Assembly: GCA_022710725.1 (NCBI GenBank)
Contig: JAKLGK010000012.1
Coordinates: 1 to 64,000, forward strand
Source: Verrucomicrobiota bacterium
GTDB taxonomy: Bacteria; Verrucomicrobiota; Kiritimatiellia; CAIQIC01; JAGNIJ01
DNA length: 64,000 nt
Direction: 5' to 3'
Every line of letters starts with the position of its first letter. The first letter of the stretch is position 1. Of the stretch, positions 9,391 through 20,491 are shown one piece after another. A program made the position numbers and the translations under genes. The notes below the pieces were generated by a model, which was not told the DNA's origin, did no database searches, and saw only the letters and a program-made list of their open reading frames with translations.

Positions 9391-12105
9391 ATGTTGAGTT
9401 CCTTCGCCCGCGCAATAGTGTGCATGCTTTGCCTCGTGGCCTTTAGCCCGATCCCCGCCCCGGGCCAGGACGGCGACCTGCCGGATCCTTCGACCTTGCC
9501 GCCGTTGCGGACGATTACGACCCGTTACGGAGCCTTCAAACTGGGGAAACGGCCGTATCCTGCAGGCACCCGTTCCGCGTGGATCGCGGAGGGGCGCGTA
9601 CTGGCGGCCGCGCCCGAGGGCGTGCTTCCACGCCGCACGACCCTCAAGGGTGCGGCGACCAACACCAACTACCTGCCGGCGATCGGCAACCAGGGCAGCG
9701 AGGGCTCCTGCGTCCACTGGGCCGGCACCTACTACGTCAAGACAGCCAACATGAAACACAGGGAACCGTCGCTGAATCTCTCGTTGAGCAGCAACCGGTG
9801 TTCGCCCCGCTTCACGTATAACCTGACCAACATCGGGGAGGACAACGGGGGATACGGACACGAGCCGTTCGAGATATTCATGCGGTACGGGGTCGCGTCG
9901 CTCGCGCAGTTGCCCTATGTCGAGGGCGATACGAACAGCCTGCCGGACACCGCTGATTTCATCGAGGGCCTGCACCGACGCTCGACCAACTACGTCTGGG
10001 TGTGGGACTGGAACCCCGGTACCACGGAGATCAATGAACTAAAGGCCTGGCTGGATGCCGGAGGCGTGGCTTCCTGCGCGATTTACGTGGATGACGCGTA
10101 CTCCATCGATGACTGGGCCCCCAGCGATCCCCCCTACACGGGCGAAACCTGCACGTACGACGACTTGAATCACATGGTCACGGTCTGCGGGTACGGTTCC
10201 GGGTGGTATCTGATTGCCAACTCGTGGGGCACAAGCTTCGGCAGCAACGGCTTCATCTATATCGACTCGGACTACTTCGAAAACTATGTGGGCGATATCA
10301 TGTATCCCCTGGAGGGGGTCTATACGCCATCCAGCAACTACCTCAAGTATACGGTCAACCACACCCAGCGCAGTGACATCCAGGAACTGCTCGTCACGGT
10401 CAACGGGGCCAACGTGTGGAGCAACTACCCGCTGCCGAAGAATCTGCCGAAAGACACCGGCTCGTTCGACACGGACACCCGGAACAATCTGGAAATCGCG
10501 ATAGACTTGTCCCTCGTGAGCGGCCTGGGCAACTCTATTGTCACCGCCCGTTGCATGGACAGCGTGTCGAGCTACAACGGCACCGTCACGGTGTGCTCCG
10601 TGTATTACGCCGGGACGGAATACGCCTCGGCCAGCGTGCCGACGTCGGTGACGTACAACGTCTATTCCAGCGCCAAGGTGGCGGTGACGGCCGGGGCCAG
10701 CCCGCCGACGGTGGCGACGCTGGCTGTCAGCAACGAGACGCCGACGGGCGCGATGAGCGGGGGGAACGTGACGGACGACGGCGGGGCGTCGGTCACGCAG
10801 CGCGGGGTGTGCTGGAGCACGTCCTCGTCGCCGACGACCAACGACAGCAAGACCAGCAACGGGAGCGGAACCGGGTCCTTCTCCAGTTCGCTGACCGGCC
10901 TCACGCCGGGCCAGGCTTACTATGTCCGCGCGTACGCCGTGAACAGCAACGGGGTGGGGTACGGCAGCGATGTCGGCTTCTCCGCGGACTGCTTCACCAA
11001 CGCGCCGGGCGGGCTGACCGCCGGCTCGGTGAGCGAAACCTCGTTCGCGGCCTCGTGGAGCACGGTGGGCGGCGCCACGGGATACCGGCTGGACGTGGCC
11101 ACGAATGCGACCTTCGCGGGCGGGGGCGACGGAAACGGCGGGGTGGAAGGCTTCTCCGGGATCGGCGGCGGGACGACGAGCAGCTATCTGACGCGCATCT
11201 GGACGAACAACGGCGTGGCCTGGACCGCGTACAAGGCGCGCACGGACCAGAGCATCGACGGCGGCTCCGCGATCTGCCTGCAGAACGCGGCCGACGCCTG
11301 GTTCACGTCCGGCACCCTGACGGGCGGCATGGACGAGGTCTCGGTGGTGCACCAGCAGGTCTTCGCGGGCAGCGGGGGCACGTTTGACCTGTTCGTCAAC
11401 GGCACGAAGGTGACCTCCGCCGTGCCGATCACGACCTCGATCACGACGACCCGTGTGACGGGGATCGGCGTGACGGGCGATTTTACGATCATGGTCACGA
11501 ACAGCGGCGCGGTGCGCGTGATTTTCGACAACCTGGCCTGGACCAATGCGGGATCCGGCGGGTCGGCTTACGTGCCCGGGTACCAGAACCGACCCGTGGC
11601 CGGGACCAGCCAGTCCGTGACGGGGCTGACCGGCGGGGCGACTTACTACTTCCGGGTCCGCGCGGAGGGCGCCGCGGGGTGCGTGAGCGGAAACTCGTCG
11701 ACGCAGTACGTGACCACGAGCGGCGGGGGCCTGCCGGGGTACTACACCGACTGGGCGGACGACCAGGGCTTTGATCCGGAAGGCCCCAACGGCGGGATGG
11801 ACGACGACTACGACGGCGACGGCACGCCCAACATCGACGAATACACCGCCGGGACCGGCGCCACCAATGGCCTGTCGGAGTTTGTCGTGGAGAATCCCGA
11901 GAGCGCGTCGGCGACCCAGTGCAGCCTGACCGTGGACGCGATCACAGGCCGGATTTACAGCGTGTATTACAAGACGAACGCCGTGGACGGCCTTCCCTGG
12001 ACGCTGTTCAAGGCGTGGACCAACCTGGGCGCGGGCGAGCAGGACCTGGTTTTGACCAACGCGGCTCTCCTGCAGCTGTACCGGCTGGGCGTTCGGGTGC
12101 CGTAA
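9391..12105 (+). CDS. Secreted papain-like (C1) cysteine protease with C-terminal modules
   Basis: A 904-residue exported protein. ATG 9391 has GGAGG seven bases upstream and starts a signal peptide (MLSSFARAIVCMLCLVAFSP). The peptidase domain shows Cys107 in NQGSEGSCVHWA, His261 in DLNHMVTVCGYG and Asn277 in ANSWGTSFGSNG, the C1 catalytic set; the usual CWAF is altered to CVHWA. From about residue 430 the protein carries fn3-like and beta-sandwich segments, DDDYDGDGTPNIDEY and a C-terminal module ending YRLGVRVP. All of these are shared with the S8 protease upstream. The pair appears to combine different catalytic heads with one inherited tail, probably for secretion, anchoring or substrate binding. 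Confidence 0.9.
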   Translation: MLSSFARAIVCMLCLVAFSPIPAPGQDGDLPDPSTLPPLRTITTRYGAFKLGKRPYPAGTRSAWIAEGRVLAAAPEGVLPRRTTLKGAATNTNYLPAIGNQGSEGSCVHWAGTYYVKTANMKHREPSLNLSLSSNRCSPRFTYNLTNIGEDNGGYGHEPFEIFMRYGVASLAQLPYVEGDTNSLPDTADFIEGLHRRSTNYVWVWDWNPGTTEINELKAWLDAGGVASCAIYVDDAYSIDDWAPSDPPYTGETCTYDDLNHMVTVCGYGSGWYLIANSWGTSFGSNGFIYIDSDYFENYVGDIMYPLEGVYTPSSNYLKYTVNHTQRSDIQELLVTVNGANVWSNYPLPKNLPKDTGSFDTDTRNNLEIAIDLSLVSGLGNSIVTARCMDSVSSYNGTVTVCSVYYAGTEYASASVPTSVTYNVYSSAKVAVTAGASPPTVATLAVSNETPTGAMSGGNVTDDGGASVTQRGVCWSTSSSPTTNDSKTSNGSGTGSFSSSLTGLTPGQAYYVRAYAVNSNGVGYGSDVGFSADCFTNAPGGLTAGSVSETSFAASWSTVGGATGYRLDVATNATFAGGGDGNGGVEGFSGIGGGTTSSYLTRIWTNNGVAWTAYKARTDQSIDGGSAICLQNAADAWFTSGTLTGGMDEVSVVHQQVFAGSGGTFDLFVNGTKVTSAVPITTSITTTRVTGIGVTGDFTIMVTNSGAVRVIFDNLAWTNAGSGGSAYVPGYQNRPVAGTSQSVTGLTGGATYYFRVRAEGAAGCVSGNSSTQYVTTSGGGLPGYYTDWADDQGFDPEGPNGGMDDDYDGDGTPNIDEYTAGTGATNGLSEFVVENPESASATQCSLTVDAITGRIYSVYYKTNAVDGLPWTLFKAWTNLGAGEQDLVLTNAALLQLYRLGVRVP

Positions 12106-12124
12106 CGGGCCGTGTTTTGTCGGT

Positions 12125-12160
12125 GGCAGCCTGCGCGGCGGGCCGCCTGCCTTTTTTATT
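12125..12160 (+). terminator. Rho-independent terminator after the C1 protease gene
   Basis: GGCAG pairs with CTGCC around an inner GCGG/CCGC stem, followed directly by TTTTTTATT. It lies about 20 bases after the stop codon and before leuS. Confidence 0.7.
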
Positions 12161-12189
12161 GATGCACCGGCCGCCAAATCGGGTATGCT
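12159..12189 (+). promoter_or_regulatory. Candidate leuS promoter
   Basis: TTGATG (12159-12164) and TATGCT (12184-12189) are 19 bases apart and sit 34 bases before the leuS start. The -35 part overlaps the T tract of the preceding terminator. Confidence 0.4.
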
Positions 12190-12222
12190 GCCCCGCGGCT
12201 GCAATTCCAACAGGAGCCGGCG

Positions 12223-14847
<2,625 letters not shown>

Positions 14848-14946
14848 CGCGGGAACCGGGAAGGGCTTGTCCCTCTTTCCGCCCCTGCCGGACAAGCCGG
14901 CCGGAGGCGAACCACGGCACAAAAAAGGGCGCGGAGAAGAACCCGT

Positions 14947-15282
14947 TCAGCGGTGATCCCCGCTGCCGTGGAGCTTCCCGTTCTCCTGCCGCGCGCGCAG
15001 CTTGGCCAGGTTCTGCTCGGCCACCTCCTGCATCGCGAGCCCGAGTTCCGTGCAGAGCGCCGCGATGTACCAGAGCACGTCGCCCAATTCGCGCGCGAGA
15101 TCGCGGAGCCGCTCCGGGCTGATCCGCCCGCCGTCGTCGCGGATGGCCTTCTTCAACTTCTCGCAAATCTCGCCCGTCTCGCCCGCGAGCCCCAGCGCGG
15201 GATAGGTCCAGTTTCCCTCCCCGCGTTTCGGGTACACGGCGGTGCGCATGGCGCCTTCCTGGTAGGCCTTGAAATCGAGCAT
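14947..15282 (-). CDS. MazG-like nucleotide pyrophosphohydrolase
   Basis: A 111-residue protein of the all-alpha NTP pyrophosphatase group, which hydrolyses nucleoside triphosphates to monophosphates, often for house-cleaning. The metal-binding pattern is visible as GETGEICEKLKK followed by ELGDVLWYIAAL, i.e. ExxE, then ExxD on the next helix. ATG 15282 is chosen over upstream in-frame starts because it has GGGAG six bases before it and gives the typical short N-terminus. It is transcribed divergently from the NYN-domain gene, 173 bases away, and converges on leuS. Confidence 0.85.
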   Translation of the reverse strand: MLDFKAYQEGAMRTAVYPKRGEGNWTYPALGLAGETGEICEKLKKAIRDDGGRISPERLRDLARELGDVLWYIAALCTELGLAMQEVAEQNLAKLRARQENGKLHGSGDHR

Positions 15283-15361
15283 GGATGTCTCCCGTTGAAT
15301 GTCCCGAAGGGTGCCTCGAAGGAGGAGGCCGCGCAAGCGGTAAAAAAAGCGCAAAGCAGGA

Positions 15362-15391
15362 TTGGACAAACCGGGTGGGAGCTGCTACTGT
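15362..15391 (+). promoter_or_regulatory. Candidate promoter of the NYN-domain gene
   Basis: TTGGAC (15362-15367) and TACTGT (15386-15391) are 18 bases apart. The block ACCGGG...CTGCTACYGT recurs before infA at 22750-22771, suggesting that both are recognised by the same housekeeping sigma factor. Confidence 0.4.
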
Positions 15392-15455
15392 ACGCCCAAT
15401 CCCATCAAACAAGGGGATTGTCCCCCCGGTCGCAAGGAGACTGTCGGGGGACCGA

Positions 15456-16268
15456 ATGAAAGGAAAAATGAAGGAAGAGAAGGAACCAACGCTGGCCGTT
15501 TTCATCGATTTTGAAAACCTGGCCCTCGGGTTCACCAATAGGAACGAACGCGTAAATATCGGGCGCATTCTGGCTCGGCTGCTGGAAAAGGGCCACATCG
15601 TGGTCAAGCGCGCCTACGCGGACTGGAAGCGCTACGCCTCGGACGCCGCCTCGCTGCACGAGGCGGCCATCGAGCTCATCGAGGTGCCCGCGCGGCGCAT
15701 GACCGGCAAGAACTCCGCCGACATGCGGCTGTGCGTGGACGCCATGGACATGAGCTACTCCAAGCCGCACATCGACACGTTCGTCATCGCCTCGGGCGAC
15801 AGCGATTTCTCGCCGCTGGTGTCCAAACTGCGCGAGAACAACAAGCACGTGATCGGACTGGGGCTGCGGAATTCCACCTCGGCCCTCCTGCGCGACAACT
15901 GCGACGAGTACATCTTCTACGAGGATCTCACGCTGGGCCAGGAGGAGCCGCAGGACATCCCCGGCGCCGACGACAAGCAGAAGGAGGTCTTCGGCATGCT
16001 GCTGGAGGCGCTCCAGGCCCTGCGCCGCGAGAACCGCGAGACGCTGTGGTCGTCGCTGATCAAGACCACGATCAAGCGCAAGAACCCCTCGTTCAACGAG
16101 GCGGCCTACGGCTACAAGAGCTTCAGCCGTCTGCTGGAGGACGCCGCCCAGCAGGGCCTGATCGAACTGCAGCGCGACGCGGCGAATCGCACCCACATCG
16201 TCACCCAGTTCGGCGCCGAGCTGAACAGCAAGGCCCCGGTGGCGGCCTCCGTTCGCCGCCGGCGGTAG
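15456..16268 (+). CDS. NYN-domain (LabA/DUF88-like) protein with OST-HTH-type C-terminus
   Basis: A 270-residue protein. The N-terminal NYN/PIN-like fold keeps the acidic residues expected of this nuclease family: FIDFENL near residue 17, KNSADMRLCVDAM near 88 and IASGDSDFSPLV near 110. The C-terminal part (about residues 175-255: LLEALQALRRENRET, then YGYKSFSRLLEDA) resembles an OST-HTH/LOTUS RNA-binding domain, a common partner of NYN. The known role of the family is RNA binding or cleavage; the target here is unknown. ATG 15456 is used; ATG 15468, with AAAGGA before it, is an alternative start. Confidence 0.85.
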   Translation: MKGKMKEEKEPTLAVFIDFENLALGFTNRNERVNIGRILARLLEKGHIVVKRAYADWKRYASDAASLHEAAIELIEVPARRMTGKNSADMRLCVDAMDMSYSKPHIDTFVIASGDSDFSPLVSKLRENNKHVIGLGLRNSTSALLRDNCDEYIFYEDLTLGQEEPQDIPGADDKQKEVFGMLLEALQALRRENRETLWSSLIKTTIKRKNPSFNEAAYGYKSFSRLLEDAAQQGLIELQRDAANRTHIVTQFGAELNSKAPVAASVRRRR

Positions 16269-16292
16269 GGCGGTCCCGCCGGAGAGTGCCCC

Positions 16293-16934
16293 ATGTCCAT
16301 TCGCGCCCGGCTGTATTCCCTGGTCGGCCTCCTCGGGGGGCTGCACGAGCGGGACCTCGACGCGGATCCCGTCGCGCAGTTCAACGCGTGGTACCGCGCC
16401 GCCCGGCGGCTCTGGCTGCCGCAGCCCGACGCCTTCACCCTGGCTACGGCGGGCGCGGACGGCCGGCCCGCGGGCCGCATGCTGCTGCTGAAAAGCGCGG
16501 ACGAAAAGGGGTTCGTGTTCTACACGAACTACGATAGCCGCAAGGCCGTCGAGCTCGAAGCCAATCCGCGCGCGACGATGGTCTTCTTCTGGACCGAGTA
16601 CTACCGACAGGTCCGCGTGGAGGGCCGGCTGGAAAAGGTGTCCGACGAAGAGTCGGATGCCTACTTCGCCTCCCGTCCGCGCGGGAGCCAGGTCGGCGCG
16701 TGGGCCTCGCGCCAGAGCGCGGAGATCGCCGGCCGGGAAGTCCTGGAGGCGCGCTGCCGCGAGATCGAACAACGCTTCGCCGGGCAGCCGGTGCCGCGTC
16801 CCCCAAATTGGGGCGGGTATCGGTTGGTCCCGGACCGCATCGAGTTCTGGCAGGGCCGGCCCAGCCGCCTGCACGACCGGCTGTGCTATCTCAAGGAAGG
16901 CGCCGGCTGGCGCGTGGTACGGCTCTCGCCGTAG
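16293..16934 (+). CDS. pdxH: Pyridoxamine 5'-phosphate oxidase
   Basis: A 213-residue FMN enzyme that oxidises pyridoxine or pyridoxamine 5'-phosphate to pyridoxal 5'-phosphate. Family blocks are clear: [60 protein letters not shown] and the C-terminal [17 protein letters not shown] with RLHDR. The length is normal. It follows the NYN gene by 24 bases with GGAGA before the ATG, so the two may be co-transcribed. Confidence 0.96.
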   Translation: MSIRARLYSLVGLLGGLHERDLDADPVAQFNAWYRAARRLWLPQPDAFTLATAGADGRPAGRMLLLKSADEKGFVFYTNYDSRKAVELEANPRATMVFFWTEYYRQVRVEGRLEKVSDEESDAYFASRPRGSQVGAWASRQSAEIAGREVLEARCREIEQRFAGQPVPRPPNWGGYRLVPDRIEFWQGRPSRLHDRLCYLKEGAGWRVVRLSP

Positions 16935-16974
16935 TAAAGCCGGTCCTATCCCGAGGTGGACCGCGTCCGTCCCG

Positions 16975-17784
16975 TCACGGCTCCGTGAACACGTACGCCC
17001 CGTAGCCCACGACCTCGTCCCGCGGTCCGGCCGTGTCTCCCGAACTGCGCAGGTCGATGGTCTGGCCCTTGAGCCCGTGCCGCTGCGCCGCGAGGAGCAA
17101 CCCGGCGATGGGCAGGCGGCCGCAGGCCTGCTCGGGGTCCAGCTCCTCCGGATGCAGTTGCTCAATCGCCCGCGACGCCGCCTCGTCCATCCGGCGGGCC
17201 TCCTTGTACGGATGGTAATGGCTCAAGTCGGAGCTGACGACGATCAGCGTCTCCGGCCCGCCCCATAACGCATCCAGCGCCTCGGCCACTTCCTCCGGCT
17301 CCGCGTCGCCGACGGCGATCGGGACCAGTTGGAAATCATCGAGCACCATCTGCAGGAACGGAAGCTGCACTTCCAGGCTGTGCTCCAGGGCGTGGGCGGG
17401 GTCGATGACGCGGACCTGGCGCAGGGCGCGGAGTTGGGCGGCGGCGGCCGGGTCCACCGGCACGTCTCCCAGCGGCGTGGCGAACGCGCGGGCGCCGCTC
17501 AAGGCCAGGCCGCGGAACGCCACGCGGTGCGACGGGCCCGCCAGCACGACGCGCCGGATCCGGCCGCGGGCCGGTTGGATCCGGGCGTAGGCCGTCGCGG
17601 CGATGGGGCCGGAATAGATGTACCCGGCGTGCGGCGCGATGATCGCCTTCGGAACGGGGCCCCGTGACTCGCCCGCCTTCAGCCAGCCGGAGATCATGGC
17701 TCGCAATTCGGCGGGGGCCGAGGGATAAAACATCCCGGCCACGGCGGGGCGGCGTATGCCGGCGGCGCTCATCGTTAATTCCAT
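16975..17784 (-). CDS. AmmeMemoRadiSam system protein B (Memo family)
   Basis: A 269-residue protein of the Memo/extradiol dioxygenase-like fold. Landmarks are RRPAVAGMFYP at the start, PHAGYIYSGPIAATAY near residue 50, LAGPSHRVAFRG and VSSDLSHYHPY near residue 180, which carry the conserved histidines of the metal-like site. ATG 17784 is chosen for its GGAGG seven bases upstream. It is divergent from the radical SAM gene with only 83 bases between them. These two are known partners in AmmeMemoRadiSam clusters of unsettled function; the third member, AMMECR1, is not in the window. Confidence 0.93.
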   Translation of the reverse strand: MELTMSAAGIRRPAVAGMFYPSAPAELRAMISGWLKAGESRGPVPKAIIAPHAGYIYSGPIAATAYARIQPARGRIRRVVLAGPSHRVAFRGLALSGARAFATPLGDVPVDPAAAAQLRALRQVRVIDPAHALEHSLEVQLPFLQMVLDDFQLVPIAVGDAEPEEVAEALDALWGGPETLIVVSSDLSHYHPYKEARRMDEAASRAIEQLHPEELDPEQACGRLPIAGLLLAAQRHGLKGQTIDLRSSGDTAGPRDEVVGYGAYVFTEP

Positions 17785-17867
17785 GATACGCCTCCGTTCG
17801 GGCCGGGCAAGAGGCTTCTGGATTCGGGGGGCCGGGAAGCGTATCCTGCTGCCGGAGAGAAAACGCC

Positions 17868-18932
17868 ATGCCGCCATACCCCGATGGCCCCGTGGTTCCC
17901 GCGCGCTACGGGCGAAAGCTGCCCGGCGGCGGCGTGCAGTGCGCCGTGTGTCCCCACCAGTGCCGCCTGAAGGAGGGCCAGCGCGGCCTCTGCTTCGTCC
18001 GGGCGTGCCAGGGCGGGGAACTCGTGCTGACGACGTACGGCCGCTCGAGCGGCTTCTGCGCGGATCCGATCGAAAAGAAACCCCTGAACCATTTCCTGCC
18101 GGGCACCGCCGTGCTGTCGTTCGGCACGGCGGGCTGCAACCTGGCCTGCCGCTTCTGCCAGAACTGGCACATCAGCAAGGCGCGGGGGATGGATCTCCTG
18201 GCCGAGCGGGCGGGGCCCGAAGAGATCGCCCGCGCCGCGCGGCGGGCTGGCTGCCGGAGCGTGGCGTTCACCTACAACGATCCGGTGATCTTCCTCGAGT
18301 ACGCCGTGGACGCCGCGGAGGCCTGCCGCCGCGAGGGGATCAAGACCGTGGCCGTGACGGCGGGCTACATCCAGGGCGAGGCGCGCCAGGAGTTCTTCGC
18401 GGCGATGGACGCCGCCAACGTGGACCTCAAGGCGTTCACGGACCGCTTCTACCGCGAGGCGTGCGGCGGCGACCGGCAGACCGTGCTCGATACGCTGGTC
18501 TACCTCAAGCGGGAGACCCGCGTGTGGTTTGAAATCACCACGCTGCTGATCCCCGGCGAAAACGATTCCGAGGAGGAGGTCGGCGCGCTGTCCCGCTGGG
18601 TGGCCTCCGAACTCGGTTCCGACGTGCCCCTCCATTTCACCGCGTTTTATCCGGCCTGGAAGATGACGGACCGGCCGCCGACCCCGCCGGCCACGCTGCG
18701 CCGCGCCCGGCAGCAGGCCTTGCAGGCCGGCCTGCGCTACGTGTACACGGGCAACGTGCGGGACCCCGAAGGCGCCGCGACACTGTGCCATGCCTGCGGG
18801 AATATGCTGATCGGCCGGGACGGCTACCGCCTCACGGCCTGGGGCTTGGAAGCGGGCGGACGGTGCCGGAAGTGCGGCACGGTCTGCGCTGGGGTTTTCG
18901 AGGAACGGCCCGGCCGGGAGACGGCTTCGTAG
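17868..18932 (+). CDS. AmmeMemoRadiSam system radical SAM enzyme
   Basis: A 354-residue radical SAM protein of the pyruvate-formate-lyase-activating-like group. The [4Fe-4S] cysteines are C90, C94 and C97 in CNLACRFCQNW. An N-terminal cysteine cluster (CAVCPHQCRLKEGQRGLC) and a C-terminal ribbon (CHACGNM, then CRKCGTVC) add further metal-binding sites. Other blocks include SVAFTYNDPVIFLEY and WFEITTLLIPGEND. The start has GGAGAG eight bases upstream. The head-to-head layout with Memo supports the system assignment; the substrate is unknown. Confidence 0.93.
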   Translation: MPPYPDGPVVPARYGRKLPGGGVQCAVCPHQCRLKEGQRGLCFVRACQGGELVLTTYGRSSGFCADPIEKKPLNHFLPGTAVLSFGTAGCNLACRFCQNWHISKARGMDLLAERAGPEEIARAARRAGCRSVAFTYNDPVIFLEYAVDAAEACRREGIKTVAVTAGYIQGEARQEFFAAMDAANVDLKAFTDRFYREACGGDRQTVLDTLVYLKRETRVWFEITTLLIPGENDSEEEVGALSRWVASELGSDVPLHFTAFYPAWKMTDRPPTPPATLRRARQQALQAGLRYVYTGNVRDPEGAATLCHACGNMLIGRDGYRLTAWGLEAGGRCRKCGTVCAGVFEERPGRETAS

Positions 18933-18953
18933 GGGCCGCGCTTGCGCGGCCCG

Positions 18954-20045
18954 TTACGTGGCCAGGATCCGCTTCGACTCGTCGAGGAAGATGCCCTTCA
19001 GGTTCATGCGCAGCTGTTCGACGTTGCCCGCACGCGCCATGCCTTCCTCCTCGGTGATCTGGCCGGACTTGATCAGCTTGTAGATGGCCTGGTTGAACGT
19101 CTGCATGCCGTCCGCCTCGCCGGTCTCGATGGCGGCGGCCAGCACCTCGAGGGAGTTCTTCTCGATCAGCTTCCGGACGGTCGGCGTGTTGACCATGATC
19201 TCCGTCGCCGGCACCACGCCGCCCCGGATCGCCGGGATCAGCCGCTGGCAGACGACCGCCTTCAGGTTGGTGGCCAGGCTCATCCGCACCTGGTCGCGCT
19301 CGGTATGGGGGAAGAAGTTCAGGATGCGGGACATGGTCTGGCTGGCCGTGTCGGTGTGCAGCGTGGTCAGCACCAGGTGGCCGGTCTCGGACGCCGCGAG
19401 GGCGGCCGTGAAGCTCTCGGCGTCGCGCATCTCGCCGACCATGATGACGTCGGGGTCCTGGCGAAGCATGAACTTCAGCGCGGTATGGAACGAAATCGTG
19501 TCCAGGCCGATCTCGCGCTGGGAGATCGAGGACTGCGCATCCCGGAACTCGTACTCGATGGGATCCTCGACCGTAATGATCCGCCGCTTGAAGCGCAGGT
19601 TGATGTGCTGGATCATCGCGGCCAGCGTCGTGGACTTGCCGCTGCCGGTCGTGCCCGTGGCCAGCACGATGCCGCGGGGCACCTCGGCGAGTTTCTGGAG
19701 GATGGGCGGCAGGTGAAGGTCCTCGAATCCCGGGATCTTCGACTTGACGTGCCGCATGGCCACGGTGGGCAGGCCCTGGCTCTGGAACACGTTGACCCGA
19801 AACCGTCCAATGTCCTGCAGCCGGTATGAGAAATCCAGTTCATGCTTGTGGTCGACGGACGTCTGCAGATGGGCGGGGATCAGTTCCCTCTCGAAGTCCT
19901 TCAACTGCTCGGGCGTCAGAGGCTCGGGACGGACGTCCTCCAGGTTGGCATGCACGCGGATGAGGGGAGGCTGGTGCGCCTTCAAGTGGACGTCCGAGGC
20001 GCCCCGGCGCACGGCCTCGGTCAGAAGTTCTCGCAGTAGGGACAT
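18954..20045 (-). CDS. pilT: PilT-like twitching motility / retraction ATPase
   Basis: A 363-residue secretion-type ATPase. Features are the N-terminal GASDVHLKAHQPPLIR block, Walker A GTTGSGKST with Lys137, an Asp box (TVEDPIEYEF), Walker B region VGEMRDAES, and the His box LTTLHTDTASQTMSRI. PilT depolymerises type IV pili, though the wider family also includes PilU-like and orphan members. The frame runs upstream, but ATG 20045 matches the family N-terminus and overlaps the PilZ gene by 25 bases, suggesting co-translation. No pilin or other pilus gene is nearby. Confidence 0.92.
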   Translation of the reverse strand: MSLLRELLTEAVRRGASDVHLKAHQPPLIRVHANLEDVRPEPLTPEQLKDFERELIPAHLQTSVDHKHELDFSYRLQDIGRFRVNVFQSQGLPTVAMRHVKSKIPGFEDLHLPPILQKLAEVPRGIVLATGTTGSGKSTTLAAMIQHINLRFKRRIITVEDPIEYEFRDAQSSISQREIGLDTISFHTALKFMLRQDPDVIMVGEMRDAESFTAALAASETGHLVLTTLHTDTASQTMSRILNFFPHTERDQVRMSLATNLKAVVCQRLIPAIRGGVVPATEIMVNTPTVRKLIEKNSLEVLAAAIETGEADGMQTFNQAIYKLIKSGQITEEEGMARAGNVEQLRMNLKGIFLDESKRILAT

Positions 20046-20383
20046 AGGTGCTTGCCCGCCTTCGCCATGCAGCGGATCTGGTCGCGCTTGGAGTCCGGCA
20101 GGTCCAGGAACTTGATCCAGATCCGGAACAGGTCGCGACCCTCCAGCGGCTTGCAGTGCACCACGACCCCGGAGCATTGGATCTCCTCGGACGTATTCTT
20201 CCGGCCGGGGATGGCGACCCGGAACTCCATGATCTGGAATTCCTGGATCTTGCGCGGCGAGTAGAACTGGACCCCCAGCGGGCACACGCGGAAGCCCTCG
20301 GGCTGTTCCACGGGCTGGTCGCCGCAAACGAAGACGCTGACCGGTTCCTGTTTTTTCGCCGGGCTGGCCGATCCGATTCGCAT
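20021..20383 (-). CDS. PilZ-domain-like protein
   Basis: A 120-residue protein with the order QLF-type strand then VxYxS-like turn of small PilZ proteins (for example GVQFYSPRKIQEFQIMEFR and CSGVVVHCKPLEGRDLFRIW, where the last part matches the WIxF/Y strand). PilZ proteins bind cyclic-di-GMP or act as partners of pilus ATPases. The classic RxxxR and D/NxSxxG c-di-GMP residues are not obvious, so this may be a non-binding form. The C-terminus has two cysteines (CPYCENF). It overlaps pilT by 25 bases, and a strong promoter lies just upstream. Confidence 0.65.
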   Translation of the reverse strand: MRIGSASPAKKQEPVSVFVCGDQPVEQPEGFRVCPLGVQFYSPRKIQEFQIMEFRVAIPGRKNTSEEIQCSGVVVHCKPLEGRDLFRIWIKFLDLPDSKRDQIRCMAKAGKHLCPYCENF

Positions 20384-20418
20384 GATGTCCCAGTATACGA
20401 CAACTTCGACCCGGGCTC

Positions 20419-20447
20419 AATCTAAAGCAGCGGCACCCCCTTGTCAA
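20419..20447 (-). promoter_or_regulatory. Strong sigma-70-like promoter for the PilZ-pilT operon
   Basis: On the minus strand, TTGACA (20442-20447) and TAGATT (20419-20424) are exactly 17 bases apart, 36 bases before the PilZ start codon. It lies in the 108-base divergent region with galE. Confidence 0.7.
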
Positions 20448-20453
20448 ATGGGC

Positions 20454-20483
20454 TTGCGGCGGGGAACGGGCCCCGCCTATGAT
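20454..20483 (+). promoter_or_regulatory. Candidate galE promoter
   Basis: TTGCGG (20454-20459) and TATGAT (20478-20483) have an 18-base spacer. The -10 element lies only eight bases before the ATG, so the leader would be very short or absent. Confidence 0.35.
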
Positions 20484-20491
20484 GCAGGGCC

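Noticed and set aside
14864-14896. GCTTGTCC/GGACAAGC hairpin after leuS as a terminator
   Set aside because: The loop is 17 bases and no T run follows; support is too weak to list as a feature.
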